This document shows positions 46,081 through 57,720 of a stretch of 64,000 nt of DNA, one piece after another (the stretch's first letter is position 1; each line of letters opens with the position of its first letter). This stretch comes from Prosopocoilus inquinatus (taxonomy: Eukaryota > Arthropoda > Insecta > Coleoptera > Lucanidae): assembly GCA_036172665.1 (NCBI GenBank), contig CM069872.1:58452101-58516100 (forward strand), in the 5' to 3' direction. The position numbers and the translations under genes are program-made. The notes beneath the pieces were generated by a model. That model did not search any database. It saw only the letters and a program-made list of their open reading frames with translations, and was not told the origin of the DNA.

Positions 46081-46760
46081 AAAAAATAGCTGGGTCTTTG
46101 AGGTGCCACCTGTTATCCTTAAGAGGAAGCTATTTTAATCCGAATATCAACAGTACGGTTTCGTCTTCGCGTTCTCAATAAAAACGTTTCTTTTTTTTTA
46201 ATCGAAAATATCAAATCTACGCGCGCAAGTCGTTCAAAGCGCCATCTACTGTCCTAGATTGAAAACCGCTTCAATCGAATTACCTGCGACCGCATTTTGT
46301 TTTTGCCTTGTAACTTTGCATTGACGATGAATTTCTAAATTACATTCATATATCGAAAATGCAAAATGAAGAACGTGTGACGGAATTACTTGAAGCGCCA
46401 TCTCACGACCAGAAACGAAAGCTGTTTCATTCTCATTTCAAATACACAGCTTTTGTATTTTTATTTTACCATATTATGCTGTTTTTTTTTTACCAAAATT
46501 GAATTGATTGCAAAATATAAAACAAAGGGCAACGGGAACTATTAGAAGCGCCATCTCTCGTCATCAAATAGAACAAAAAAACAAAAAGAATTTTGACTGA
46601 TTGAATTTTCTGGTAATTTCTGCCGAGGCTCCCACTTTCTGGGTTCGCGTCGACTTGGCTCACAAATTCAAATTGAAAATCAAAAATCAAGAAGTGACGC
46701 GACGACTTAGAGCGCCATCTCTTGATCAAAATCCAAAGCTATTTTATTCCAATTTCGAAT
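46081..46760. repeat. Tandem, diverged units of about 155-165 bp carrying GCGCCATC
   Basis: GCGCCATC starts at 46239, 46395, 46548 and 46712, spaced 156, 153 and 164 bp. A decayed copy (GGTGCCACCTGTTATCC) lies at about 46102. Flanking words such as AAGCTATTTTA and CGTCTTCGCG are shared with the 36.3 and 43.7 kb units, so all belong to one family. Confidence 0.85.
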
Positions 46761-49095
46761 AGAAAACCGCATGTATTTTTTTTTTTGTAACATCGACGTT
46801 ACAATTAGCCGAGAGTGACGACACTTTGTGTACGGGTGAAATAGAAAAAAAAAGAAGATGAGAACAGCAACAAAAGAAAGGTAGACCAAAACAGGGGGGG
46901 GGGGGGGAAATCGATCGATTAGAGATAGGGACAAGCAAAAATAAAATAAAAAATGTTTAATCAACGCCCAGTACGTGCAGGCCTGTTTCATTAGGTGGGG
47001 GAATACTCCGACTATTGAAAATTGTTTTTCGATCCTTATTAGTAAGATGGATGATACCCTGAGGTCTGATATTCCTACGCGATAACTCAGGCCTGTTATT
47101 GAAGTCGGCGTTGGTTTAATTAATATGTTCTGTTTCGAAAGCCGATGGGGGGTTGAAAATGCGTCAAGCACTGATGAGAGTTCTTTTTTTTTTGGGAAAG
47201 GCCTATCCTCAATAAACTGATTAATGCTCGTCATCGAATGTAAAAGACGGAAGTGTGTAAACGCGAGGTATGACGATTTAGGTTAAGAAGTTCTTCGCCC
47301 ACTCTCGCGTTAGCCTTGCGAACACCAGCCGACACGAATTTGTCAAATACTCCGTCCGTGTTTATTGACTTGTTAGTGAAACGGCGCCTCGCAACTCCCA
47401 AAATATCTTCCTCCTCCTCCTCCTCCTCCAATCGCCTTCAAATCGCGCTTTTCGATTCCTTCAGACGGTCAAATTTCTCGCTCCTCTCGCAAATCAAACC
47501 GTTTGCGAATGCGTTGTTGTTGTTGCTGTTGTTTTTAATGCTATTTGCTCCGCCTTGAAACTTTGCTGCTAATGTACACATGTTTTTCAGGCAGGTTTAT
47601 CTGTGTATACTATTCCTTGGACGAAAAAAAAAAATAAAAATAAAATAACGCAACGGCCAAGTGCGAAAGCCTATTTATATCGGCTTTGTAGTTTGAAATC
47701 GCCCGTAAAATTCTGCTTGTTTACTTTACGACTTGTCCGAGGTGTTGCGTTTAATCTCGGTAATGGCAGTTTTAATGTAAAACGCGCGTTTATGAGCTTC
47801 AATTGCATGCAAACCTTAAAACACATCTGATATACATACCGGTTGTTTCATTGAATCTCGAACAAAAGGTGAAGGCGACGCTATAGTACAGAATGCGAAG
47901 GACAAGATGTTAACTGTTGAAGGCATTCACTCTTACTACAGCATCAATACAGACAAGCATTTCTTATGACTTGCTGCGTCGCGTCAAAAGATGCAACATG
48001 TGTGATGGGTGCATGAATTTAGAACTTGTTCTACTTTCATGCAGTTTGATGCCACATTTCTATTAGCTGTGTGTTTACTGGTGTGTACGAAGAGGTTACA
48101 AAAAAAATATCTACTTGGTGGAGACAAGAAGAAATTTGCCTTGCATTTGGAGCTACGTAAGCGTGAGTGGCGCGTCAAAAATTGCAGCAGAATGCACATC
48201 AAAAACTACAGAAGCGAAATGCGTAAGTGTGAACTCCCCTTTAAATCTCCGTCCATACTAGGGGTGTGGCATGTGCAATAAATACGTCGCATGCATCTCC
48301 AAATCAAAATTCAAAAAGAAACATACTGTATACATTATGAAACGTGATAGAACTTCAATCACCAAAACGGTTCTTGAACTGTTCAATATGAACGTTTGTA
48401 AAAAAAAAGAAATTCCACAAACGCTTTCCTGCTTTTCACTCAAAGCTTTCAATTCAATTGCTTTTATTACCTATTAAGCCGACAGAAACGATTAAGTCCT
48501 TGCCTTGCCGACTTTAATAACACAATTAAGTACATACCCGACGTTCTGTTGCGTCAGGTCAGTTCTTGCGACTGCTGCATCGCAGCATACCTCGATTTTC
48601 CCATCGAAACAGAAACAATCGCGGCCATAAACTGCCGTTTATGGTGATGGCAGTAGTTAAAAAATTCCGACGACTTTTTTCAGGTTAAACGCGGAAATGT
48701 CCTTCGTTACAGGGGGGGCTTCGCCCATGCGTGAGCTCTCCCATTTACCAAGTACAGAGATACCTACCTTGCGTACGTGTATATGTCTAAACGCCTGAAC
48801 TGGTATACGTAAATATCGATGATGTCATACAAGAACAAATGCTATATACCGACCGACCGACCGCCAGCCGGCCGTCTCTCACCGAAGCGCCGGGGAAAAG
48901 TTCTCCGACAGGTACACAGGTGAACGAACAACATCTTGCAAGCAAGAGAGTTCTTGACGTTACGATTTCCACCGATTATAAACGACTTTGCATCTCATTT
49001 TGATAAAACTGAGTCCCACGTAGTTATACAGGGTATCCCATTTTGCACTGAGGTCATTTTTAAGTCAAAAATGTTGAAAACGCAAAACTCAGATG
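46761..49095. other. No supported gene; G-run, dispersed motif and a small hairpin
   Basis: A G13-type run lies near 46897. ACTCAGGCCTGTTATTGAAG then TCGGCGTTGGTTT at 47087-47119 is the inverse of the 11.33-kb motif. A CTCCTCCTCC tract near 47410 gives a minus-strand poly-Glu frame (47231-47431) with no ATG. CCATAAAC-TGCC-GTTTATGG at 48625-48644 is a perfect 8-bp hairpin. Confidence 0.35.
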
Positions 49096-49645
49096 TCTAC
49101 AGCACAGACACTTTGACGTAATAGCCTCATGTTTAACCTAAAAACCAAATTAATTCTTTTCTGTATCTACAGCACGGATCCTCTGACGTAATAGGCTCAT
49201 ATTTAACCTAAAAAGCAAAATTAATTCCTTGCTGTGTCTACAACACGGATCCTCTGACGTAATAGCCTCATGTTTAACCTAAAAACCAAATTAATTCTTT
49301 TCTGTATCTACAGCACGGATCCTCTGACGTAATAGGCTCATATTTAACCTAAAAAGCAAATGAATTCCTTGCTGTGTCTACAACACGGATCCTCTGACGT
49401 AATAGGCTCATATTTAACCTAAAAGGCAAATTAATTCTTTGCTGTGTCTACAACACGGATCCTCTGACGTAATAGGCTCATATTTAACCTAAAAAGCAAA
49501 TTAATTTCTTGCTGTGTCTACAACAAGGATCCTCTGACGTAATAGGCTCATATTTAACCTAAAAAGCAAATTAATTCCTTGCTGTGTCTACAACACGGAT
49601 CCTCTGACGTAATAGGCTCGTATTTAACCTAAAAACCAAATTAAC
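49096..49645. repeat. 70-bp tandem array, about eight copies
   Basis: CTGACGTAATAGGCTCATAT (or a near variant) is at 49115, 49185, 49256, 49326, 49396, 49466, 49536 and 49606 (first G of GACGTAATA), a period of 70-71 bp. Each unit also has TCTACA(G/A)CACGGATCC and AACCTAAAAA(G/C)CAAA. Units from 49256 on are over 90 percent alike by eye. Confidence 0.95.
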
Positions 49646-49749
49646 TCTGCGCTTATGGCACGTTCACTTCACGTTACTTTTGATAAATATCGTTAAAAGA
49701 TGCCGTAGCTGCATTAATTAGGACTAAGTTGTCATCATATGGCCGTTAA

Positions 49750-50985
49750 ACACTTTTGTCTTAAGATGACGTAAGCAACAGACCGTTAAACTACGGCCGT
49801 TAAGTCGTGAGCTACCCTGTATGACCTTAAACATTTTTGACTTAAGCTGACGCAAACAATACGGCCTTAAATTATGGCCGTTCTGACGTGGGGTACTCTG
49901 TATGACTATTGAACATTTTTGAGTTAAAATGACGTAAGCAACGGACCCTTAAACTAAGGCGGTCATGTCGTGGGGTATCCTGCATGACCTCAAACGTGTT
50001 TGACTTAAGCTAACGTAAACGATATGGCCTTAAATTATGACTGTTCGGACATGGGGTATTCTATATAACTATTAAACATTTTTGAGTTAAAAAGACGTAA
50101 GCAACGGACCCTTAAACTACGGCGGTTATGTCGTGGGGTACCGTGTATGACCTCAGACATGTTTGACTTAAGCTGATGTAAACAATACGGCCTTAAATTA
50201 TGGACGTTCTGACGCAGGGTATTCTGTATAACTATTAAACATTTTTTAGTTAAATTGACGTAAGCAACGGGCCCTTAAACTACGGCGGTTATGTCGTGGG
50301 GTATCCTGCATGAACATTAAACATTTTTTATTTAAGCTGGCGCAAACAATACGGCCTTAAATTATGGCCGTTCTGACGTGGGGTACTCTGTATGACTATT
50401 GAACATTTTTGAGTTAAAATGACGTAAGCAACGGACCCTTAAACTAAGGCGGTCATGTCGTGGGGTATCCTGCATGACCTCAAACGTGTTTGACTTAAGC
50501 TAACGTAAACGATATGGCCTTAAATTATGACTGTTCGGACATGGGGTATTCTATATAACTATTAAACATTTTTTAGTTAAATTGACGTAAGCAACGGGCC
50601 CTTAAACTACAGCCGTTATGTCGTGGGGTATCCTGCATGACCATTAAACATTTTTTATTTAAGCTGGCGCAAACAATACGGCCTTAAATTATAGGCGTTC
50701 TGACGCGGGGTATTCTGTATAACTATTAAATATTTTTTAGTTAAATTGACGTAAGCAACGGACCCTTAAACTACGGCGGTTATGTCGTGGGGTACCCTGT
50801 ATGACCTCTAAACATTTTTAACTTAGAATGACTTAAGTAATACAGTCTTATAGCCTTAAGCTATAGCTGTTCAATCATGGAGTCTCCTTTGTAACAATCA
50901 AATATTTTTTTTTATTTAAAATGACGTAAGCAACACAGCCTTAAGTTACGGCAGGTATCCCCTGGAGCACCCTGTACGTATGCAC
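49750..50985. repeat. Dimeric satellite related to the 21.4-kb array
   Basis: Monomers of about 113 bp alternate. One type has TGACGTAAGCAACGG, CCCTTAAACTACGGC and TTATGTCGTGGGGTA. The other has TGACGCAAACAATACGGCC, TTAAATTATGGCCGTTC and GGGGTACTCTGTATG. The dimer is about 226 bp. Order and wording of the blocks follow the 21440-23060 array, although most bases outside the blocks differ and TGACGTCA is replaced by TGACGTAA. It ends with CACCCTGTACGTATGC at about 50968. Confidence 0.9.
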
Positions 50986-52240
50986 TTACGTATACATTCA
51001 TCAACTTCTCAAAGTCATTTTAATTACAGGTATCCAGATCATTGCATAAATCATTTAACACTTTAAGATGACTACACCCGTTATTACGCGAGTTGCAAAA
51101 AACTCGTTGTGTAACCACATTATTAATATTGTTTTTTTTTTTTTTTACTTTTCGACGTACGTATACATTATTACAAAGAAAATTACAGCATGTAGGTACA
51201 CGTAACATTTTTCAACGAGCTTGACTAAGGCAGGATTTTTTTTCCTTGTCTGTTGTTCGGAAATTGTTTATTGTATGCATTCTAGATCTGATGATATTCT
51301 TTGTTTGCACTGCCTGACTAAATACTAGGCGAATAGGTACTGTAATTTAATTTGCTCTCGAAAGCCCGGTGTGCTTTCTTATAGTTTGTCAAGCGAAAAG
51401 TGATGCAATCCTTTGTAACTATTTGCATAAATACTTCACGCATGGAATTGATTGAATGTGAGCGAAAGATTTAGCCAATTTGTATGATAATTTTATAAGT
51501 GACTTGTTTTGGAGAGTTCCATCAGTTATGGATTGATTTCTTTTCGATTTCGTTTCGTGTATTGCAAGAAACTCTTAAAATTATATGCGCAAGCTATTTA
51601 AACCTCGGTCCGATTATTGATAAGACGATTTAACGGAAGCATCACGCCGGAGAAATTTTTTGTCAAGTTAAGCAGTTAATTGAGATGATCGGCGAACATG
51701 TTGTTGTCTTCTCGAATAAATTATTCACCGATTTACGCTGACCAAACATGTCTTCTTCATTCTTACATGTATGTATATAGGTATGTACCCATACACATTT
51801 AAAACCGCGAACATTGAGATTTGGACGCGGCGAAATCGCGATAACAATGTCTGTACAAACATTTTTAAAGCGCGTATTGTAAATAGATTTGCTAACGAAA
51901 ATGGTAATCGAGTGTTACACACACACACACACAAACACGAACTTATCGATAGCTGCTAATTTCGTTCGTGACATCATTGGTTATTTAGCTGAGCACTTCA
52001 CGATATTGATTGCGGCAATTCGTCGTCGGGACCGAAATAAAGCGATATTTTTACCGTGGTGGAATTGTGCTGCGTCCCCGAGAATATTTAATTTCTTAAG
52101 TTAGGGCTGGCCGGCTGACGTTGTAATCCAATCCAAGCTTCGTCAACAAATACAGTTGAAAGCAAAAAAAAAAAAAAAAAAACAGTAGACAAAGACTTCG
52201 CAGATTTTACAAAAATGTTGACCTTGACAGCTCTGAAAGC
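50986..52240. other. No gene seen; CA microsatellite
   Basis: (AC)n lies at 51908-51921. Several 60-70 codon frames occur on both strands with no domain. A long poly(A) run lies near 52165. Confidence 0.35.
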
Positions 52241-53620
52241 TTTCAAAATTTGTAAGCGCCATCTGTTCCCAACGATTCCATACTGACCCTCCAGGGCGTC
52301 GATGAACACTTTAAGAAGGTCGTTAGACCTGTAGGAATCTTTTGGGGGGGTAAATGAACTATTAGTGGTCGATTTGAAATCGATACTTCGCCTTTGTTTG
52401 TGTACATTACTTGTACTTACTTGTACTTGTACTTAAAACGTTGTGAATACGTACATATTAAATTTTTATTATTATATAAACAAATGGTTGAGAATGTTAG
52501 TTTTAGTAGCTTTCAATTGGCTGCAAGTCAATTTCGATTGCAGTGGGCATTCGTTAGACAGCTGTTTTGATCGTATTTGAGGCCTCCTCAGCAATGGAGA
52601 AGCTGATGTAATCCACTCGACGCAAACTGGACCTGTCCGGCTTAACTGGAAAACGAGTGCACTGTTTAGATCAAAAATGAGCATGGACCTTAACTGTTGT
52701 AAATATAGCTTCCATGTACGGTCCAGAGATGGCGCTCCGAATAATACCACATCAAGATTTTAGATTTTCAATTTCATTTTTTGCAATTAAAAACATTAAA
52801 TATTAAAAGCATCTCTTACGCTCGTAGCTTTTATATTTTCAACTTAATTAGAAGAAAAGAAACCGTGTGTTTATCGAGAATCTAAAGACGAAATAGTATT
52901 TTATCGATATTCGAATAAATTAGTTTTCGATCCGGGCCGATAGTTCGCGCTTCCAACGGTTCAACACGACGCGACGCACTTGTTTACGAAAAATAGAAAA
53001 AGGAAAACAAAAAGGCGTAGCCGTATTATCGACGTTCGATTAGATTAGTTAGTTTTCAATTTAGGACGACAGATGGCGCTTCAAACAGTTCGTGTCATAC
53101 GACACGCTTATTTTTAACAAGCAACTTGAGCTGAAATTATTACGAAATTATAATAACCGACAACTTAGTTAATTTAATTTCTTAATCGGCTCAAAGATGA
53201 CGCTGGTTTTCACTTTTGGACGACAGATGGCGCTATGTCTGGAAGCATAAAGCCGATCGAGTTTAAGCAGAAACATCGATCTTTGATTCTTCTTTTTAAT
53301 GACCTTGTAATTATTTTCAAGGAGAAATAATTATTGTTTTTAATAAGAAATTATTTTCTGGGGGAACTGAAAGGCATCATAATTTAGAGCGCCATCTGAC
53401 GGTCAAAGGAGACGACTATTGTAATCATCGAATTAAAAAAAAAAAAAAAACATTTATCTCTGACGATTTTTTTTTAATGACCTTGCAATTATTATAAAGG
53501 AGAAAAAAATATATTTTTTTAATAAATTATTTTCAAGGAAAATTAAAGGAGGCGTCATTAAGGTATCATCATTTAGAGCGCCATCTGACGGTCAAAAGAG
53601 AAGATTATTGTAATCGAATT
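52241..53620. repeat. Dispersed and tandem units carrying GATGGCGC cores
   Basis: Cores start at 52256, 52728, 53072, 53226, 53389 and 53578. The pairs 53072/53226 (GGACGACAGATGGCGCT) and 53389/53578 (TTTAGAGCGCCATCTGACGG then TCAAA) are direct repeats of 154 and 189 bp. 52555-52591 repeats the dispersed motif seen at 2667. No gene is supported; the 92-codon minus frame over 52472-52750 lies in repeat DNA. Confidence 0.85.
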
Positions 53621-53904
53621 TTAAGAAACATCGAGCTTTGATTCTTTTTAATGACCTTGTACTTAATTATTTTAGAGGAGAAAAAGATATTCTTTTCAAT
53701 AGTTTTCGTTTATCTTCATATCGTCCATTTGTTTTCCGTAGCCATGGCAACGCCTGAGACGTCCGGACTATAGTCATTAAATCACAGAAAAAAAAACGCT
53801 TCTCGTTACAATATCAAAAAAAGAAAAATGGTAAGGTTTTATCATTAATTTAAATAAATCAAGTAGATTCTTCTCCGATGAGAAATGTAAGTAAAAAGTT
53901 TTTT

Positions 53905-53991
53905 TTTAATCTTGAACCGGACAGAATCGTTATTGGAAATACACTCAACGTTTCGCTACAGATTTATAGCTTCGTCAGGTTCAAGATTAAA
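53905..53991. repeat. Short foldback element
   Basis: TTTAATCTTGAACC (53905-53918) and GGTTCAAGATTAAA (53978-53991) are perfect 14-bp inverted repeats. The inside contains ACTCAACGTTTCGCTACAGA then TTTATAGC. The same inner block occurs at about 43648 and, inverted, at 56737-56770, so this is a dispersed family. Confidence 0.85.
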
Positions 53992-55130
53992 ACAACTGTT
54001 TTCTTATTAATTTGAATATTTAGATTAGAAGTATCTCTTAATTCTGACTCAAAATAATTACATTGTGTCAAATAAATTATCGCATTTTAATAATTTTTAA
54101 GTGCTACGAGATTTTAAATTGTTTGTAATTTTACGTCGCTAGTTTCTATGTACAGGGTGGTACAATTCTCGTCGGCAATTTCAGTAACTCTAAACCTGCT
54201 GTGTGAACTCCAAAAAAAAATCATTATTTGATCTTTCCCCCCTCCCCTTCAATACACGTAATGCCCACATATCTTATTTCTTCGTATCGAGATTCAAAAG
54301 GTTTAAAAACGATTTAATTTTGATTTTCACTCCACGAATGATGCCTAAATATATTTGGACCTTCCTCGAATCCTAAACGCCAGCAGTAATTCTGAAAAAA
54401 GCCATAAAACGACGTTTTAATTAAACAGTAAACGCATATCGTATAAGTATGCGTACTTGAGAGAATTTATCCTTATCTATGATGTGTACGAATGTCTTTT
54501 ATGACTCTACCAATACCAAGTTTATTCTTGGAAATTATGCAGCGCTTCTGAGAAATCCGTAAATAATTCTGGATGTAATCAACTGACGAGATAAGTTAAT
54601 AATACTGAGTTTGTTTCAGGCTGTGAACACGAACACGAACTAAAATTAGCCCCCTCCCATCTTTTGCTTTTTTTTCATTCTTCAAAAAAAGACACGAATT
54701 TGTTGCTAATAAAAAATAAAAATGAAAAGATTAATACCTAAACCTGTTTGCTTGCAAATTTCAATTAAATCAAATGCAAATAAAAAATACACGCTGGTTT
54801 GTTAATTAAAGTAAACCTAGAAGATGCTGTCTGGTAAGGTCACAAAACTGTATTCGTGTTGTTCCTGTATGTGTGTGTGTGTGTGTTTGTTGTAAACAGT
54901 CTTATCACGGTACCCTTTCTTCTGTGATTATGATAAAGCCAAGTTTATTGTTGCTTGTTATAATATCCAGAGTCGAGTAGATGTTATCTAAATTAAATAA
55001 TTTCAAAAGAATAATGACAATTACAATAATTTAAATACCTACTTCGATTATTAAAGAGTAATCTTCCAAGCGTTTAAAAGCCACATCAGCTTTGTTTCTT
55101 CTTGAAAAGAAAGTTGAGGGTGTCAGACAG
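53992..55130. other. No gene seen; GT microsatellite
   Basis: GTACAGGGTGGTACAATTC at about 54152 belongs to the TACAGGG family. (GT)n lies at 54870-54884. Remaining sequence is single-copy and AT-rich. Confidence 0.35.
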
Positions 55131-55880
55131 GGTGGAAGCTTGAGGCCTCTGCACTTCGTTTGTATGTTTGTTTGGTAGATGAAACCGAAAAGAAAATTAA
55201 AACCGTGTTTAATGCGGTGCCTGAATTCCTTGCGTTAGCTTAGATTTACTTTGAATTTCAAGCACCAGAGGGCGCCACAACTTCAGTTGAAAATTTTATT
55301 CATTTTATTCGACAGTGGGCGCTTCAAGTTTAAGAGAAGTATTCAAAACCAACAGAATCGGCGTTTAATCGTTGGCGAATAACTTAAAAATTTAGTGTCA
55401 GTGTCGACTAACAGAGGGCGCCGCAATTTCCGGTTGTTTTCGATTCTATATCCAACCGGCGGCGGTCTTAATTCCAAAAGAGAAAAACAAAAACTATAGT
55501 TATTTAGTCAGTATTTAATACCTACTTCATTAAGTTAGTTTTCTTAATTTAGTTTGAACTTCCAACACCAGAGGGCGTCACACCTTCAATTGTAATTGTA
55601 GATGTAGTAAACTGATAACAGAGGGCACTTGAAATTTAACAGAAATAATCAAAAGTCTAATTGTGGCGAATTAGGTTGACTTTAATTTAGTTTCAGTGTC
55701 GACTAACAGGTGGCGCCACAATTTCACGTTGTTTTCAAGTCCATTCAGTTGCGGGCGTCTTCTTAATTCCAAGGGAGAAAAACGGAAACCGTAAAAGTCC
55801 GTATTTAGTGCGGGCTTCGAATTCCTTGCGTTAGTTTCAGTTTAGTTTGAGCGTCGAACGCTGGAGGGCGCCACAATTTC
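55131..55880. repeat. Tandem units of about 300 bp carrying GAGGGCGCC cores
   Basis: CACCAGAGGGCG is at 55263 and 55566 (303 bp apart). GTGTCGACTAACAG then GGGCGCCGC or GTGGCGCCAC is at 55401 and 55696 (295 bp). GAATTCCTTGCGTTAG is at 55223 and 55819. A further GGAGGGCGCCACAATTTC is at 55863. So at least two units of about 300 bp exist, each with two or three core motifs about 140 bp apart. Confidence 0.85.
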
Positions 55881-56220
55881 CAACGGAAAAAATGGAAAAA
55901 GGTGAAATAAAAATAAGCGCCTGCACGAAAGTGGCGACGAAAAAGAAGAAGAAACAAAAACGCGTCGGAAACATGAAATAAAACAAAGAAGGCAATGGTT
56001 GAAAGCAAAAAATAAAATGAACCATTGAAACAAAAAAAAAATTAAAATAAAATATAAATGGAAACCAAAGCCGTTGTTTTAAAATCAGAGTAAAAAATGT
56101 TAGAAGTTGCAAAAATTTAAAAAAAAAAACAAAAACACAGAAATGGAACGTGACAGTGATTGAAAACAAAAGACGATCGATCCCCCCCCCCTCCCCACTT
56201 CAAGTACAAGACAAGAAAAA
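55881..56220. other. A-rich DNA, no gene seen
   Basis: Many A runs. Overlapping minus-strand Phe-rich frames are chance translations. C-run CCCCCCCCCTCCCC lies near 56181. Confidence 0.4.
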
Positions 56221-57250
56221 GGGAAAAAAGTGCCAAAGTTAAGACGAAAATTTAAAATGAAAACAACTGAGGAACAAAAGCAAAAAACGACCAAACACTT
56301 TAACTTCGGGAACAAAAAAGAATAGCAACGAAAGTAATGAAGTTAAGACGAAAATTTAAAATGAAAATGACTGAAGAACAAAAACAAGAGACGATCGAAG
56401 GTTAACTTACTTTAGCAGGAACAAAATTAGGAGCAGGTGATTAATGAAATAAAAGAAACCCGAAAAATTAAAAAAAATAAAAGGAGCGAAATAAAAAAAA
56501 AACGGTAAACTTCAGGAATAAAGGAAAAGGTAACAAAAGTACCAAAGTTAAGACAAACAAAAACAAAAACAAAAACGATCAACATTTCACTTACTTCAGC
56601 AGGAACAAAGTTAGGGGCAAGTGATTAATGAAATTAAAAAAAAAAAAACGTAAAAAATTTGAAGAAATGGAAAAATTAAAAAAAATTAATAATGATATAA
56701 AAAAAAATACAAAGAATACAAGAAACTCCTGATGAAGCTATAAATCTATAGCGAAACGTTGAGTGTGTTCTCTTCATTTTTCTGTCCGGTTTGAAAAACT
56801 TTGTATTTACAATTTTCATCGGACAAGAACAAACTTCAATTATGGATATAAAAAAAGCATAAACTACTGGAACAAAAAAACGGTATCAAAAGTGCCGAAG
56901 ATAAGACGAAAATTTCAGATGAAATTAACTGAAGAACAAAAACAAAAGACGATCGACACATGGCGGGAACAAAATTACGAGCAAGTGATTAAAGAAACAA
57001 AAAAAAAAACGCAAACATAAAAGACAACCGGCAAGAAAAGATTAGGAGCGAATGATTAAAGAAACAAAAAAAGAACGCAAACGTAAAAGACAACCGCCAA
57101 GAAAAGAGAACAAAAGCGCGCCGAATTAGAACGAATATAAAGACAGTCAATTTAAAAACGAGCAAACAAACAAACAAAAGACGATCGAGTTCTAAACCTG
57201 AAAGGCCGAAATCAAGAGCAAGTAAACAATGAGATAAAAATTAAGAGGAA
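56221..57250. repeat. A-rich tandem array (mirror of the T-rich arrays)
   Basis: AAGACGAAAATTT then ATGAAAAT or ATGAAATTAACTGAAGAACA, then AAACAAAAGACGATCG, then GGAACAAAATTA then GAGCAAGTGATTAA recur at about 56240, 56340, 56520, 56900 and 57040. The reverse complement shows GATCGTCTTTTGTTTTTGTTC, close to words in the 32-kb T-rich array (TCGATCGTCTTTTGTTTTTT). One foldback-family copy sits at 56737-56770. Confidence 0.75.
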
Positions 57251-57295
57251 AAGTTTAATTTACGAACCGAAGACGAAAAAATAAAAACGAAGACG

Positions 57296-57720
57296 TATAC
57301 GGGGTGTTCGACTTAAGGCGGCTTTCTTCATACCTCTCTGGTTACGCATTTTACAAAAAGATGTTTCAAATGAAAGTCACTTGGTATCATGCGGAGCACA
57401 TTTTGAAATTAGTTTGGTGTATACAGGGTGTGCCGTTTGGTCAGGGCGTGACGTCACTTCGTTATTTTAACCGGAAGACCCTGTGCATTTTTACATTTTC
57501 GTATTCCGGATTGAATTTTAACGCGACTTCGTGCACCACACGAAGGGGGTCTAGCACGAACCGTTTTGGCGTTATTCAACTTTTTAAAGACTGCAGTACT
57601 TCACTCAAACAAACGCAGATATCTTCCGAACAAAACAAACGACGGCAGAGACTTGCGTTTTTTTGCAAATGTTTCATCTTGAAACGCTTTTTCAGTTACT
57701 CCGTCAAATTCGAGTAACAC
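57296..57720. other. Possible repeat copy bounded by GGGGTGTTC / CAGGGTGTG motifs
   Basis: ATACGGGGTGTTCGACTTAA at about 57297 and GTATACAGGGTGTGCCGTTT at 57419 carry the TACAGGG-type end. A 137-codon + frame (57304-57717) crosses both, with no recognised domain and Phe/Ser-rich text. It is more likely transposon-derived non-coding DNA. Confidence 0.3.

Noticed and set aside
47231..47431. Minus-strand frame with a poly-Glu start
   Set aside because: No ATG; the Glu run is a CTC microsatellite; the + strand is open across the same interval.
57304..57717. 137-codon + frame
   Set aside because: It starts at a repeat-end motif, crosses a second such motif, and shows no domain.
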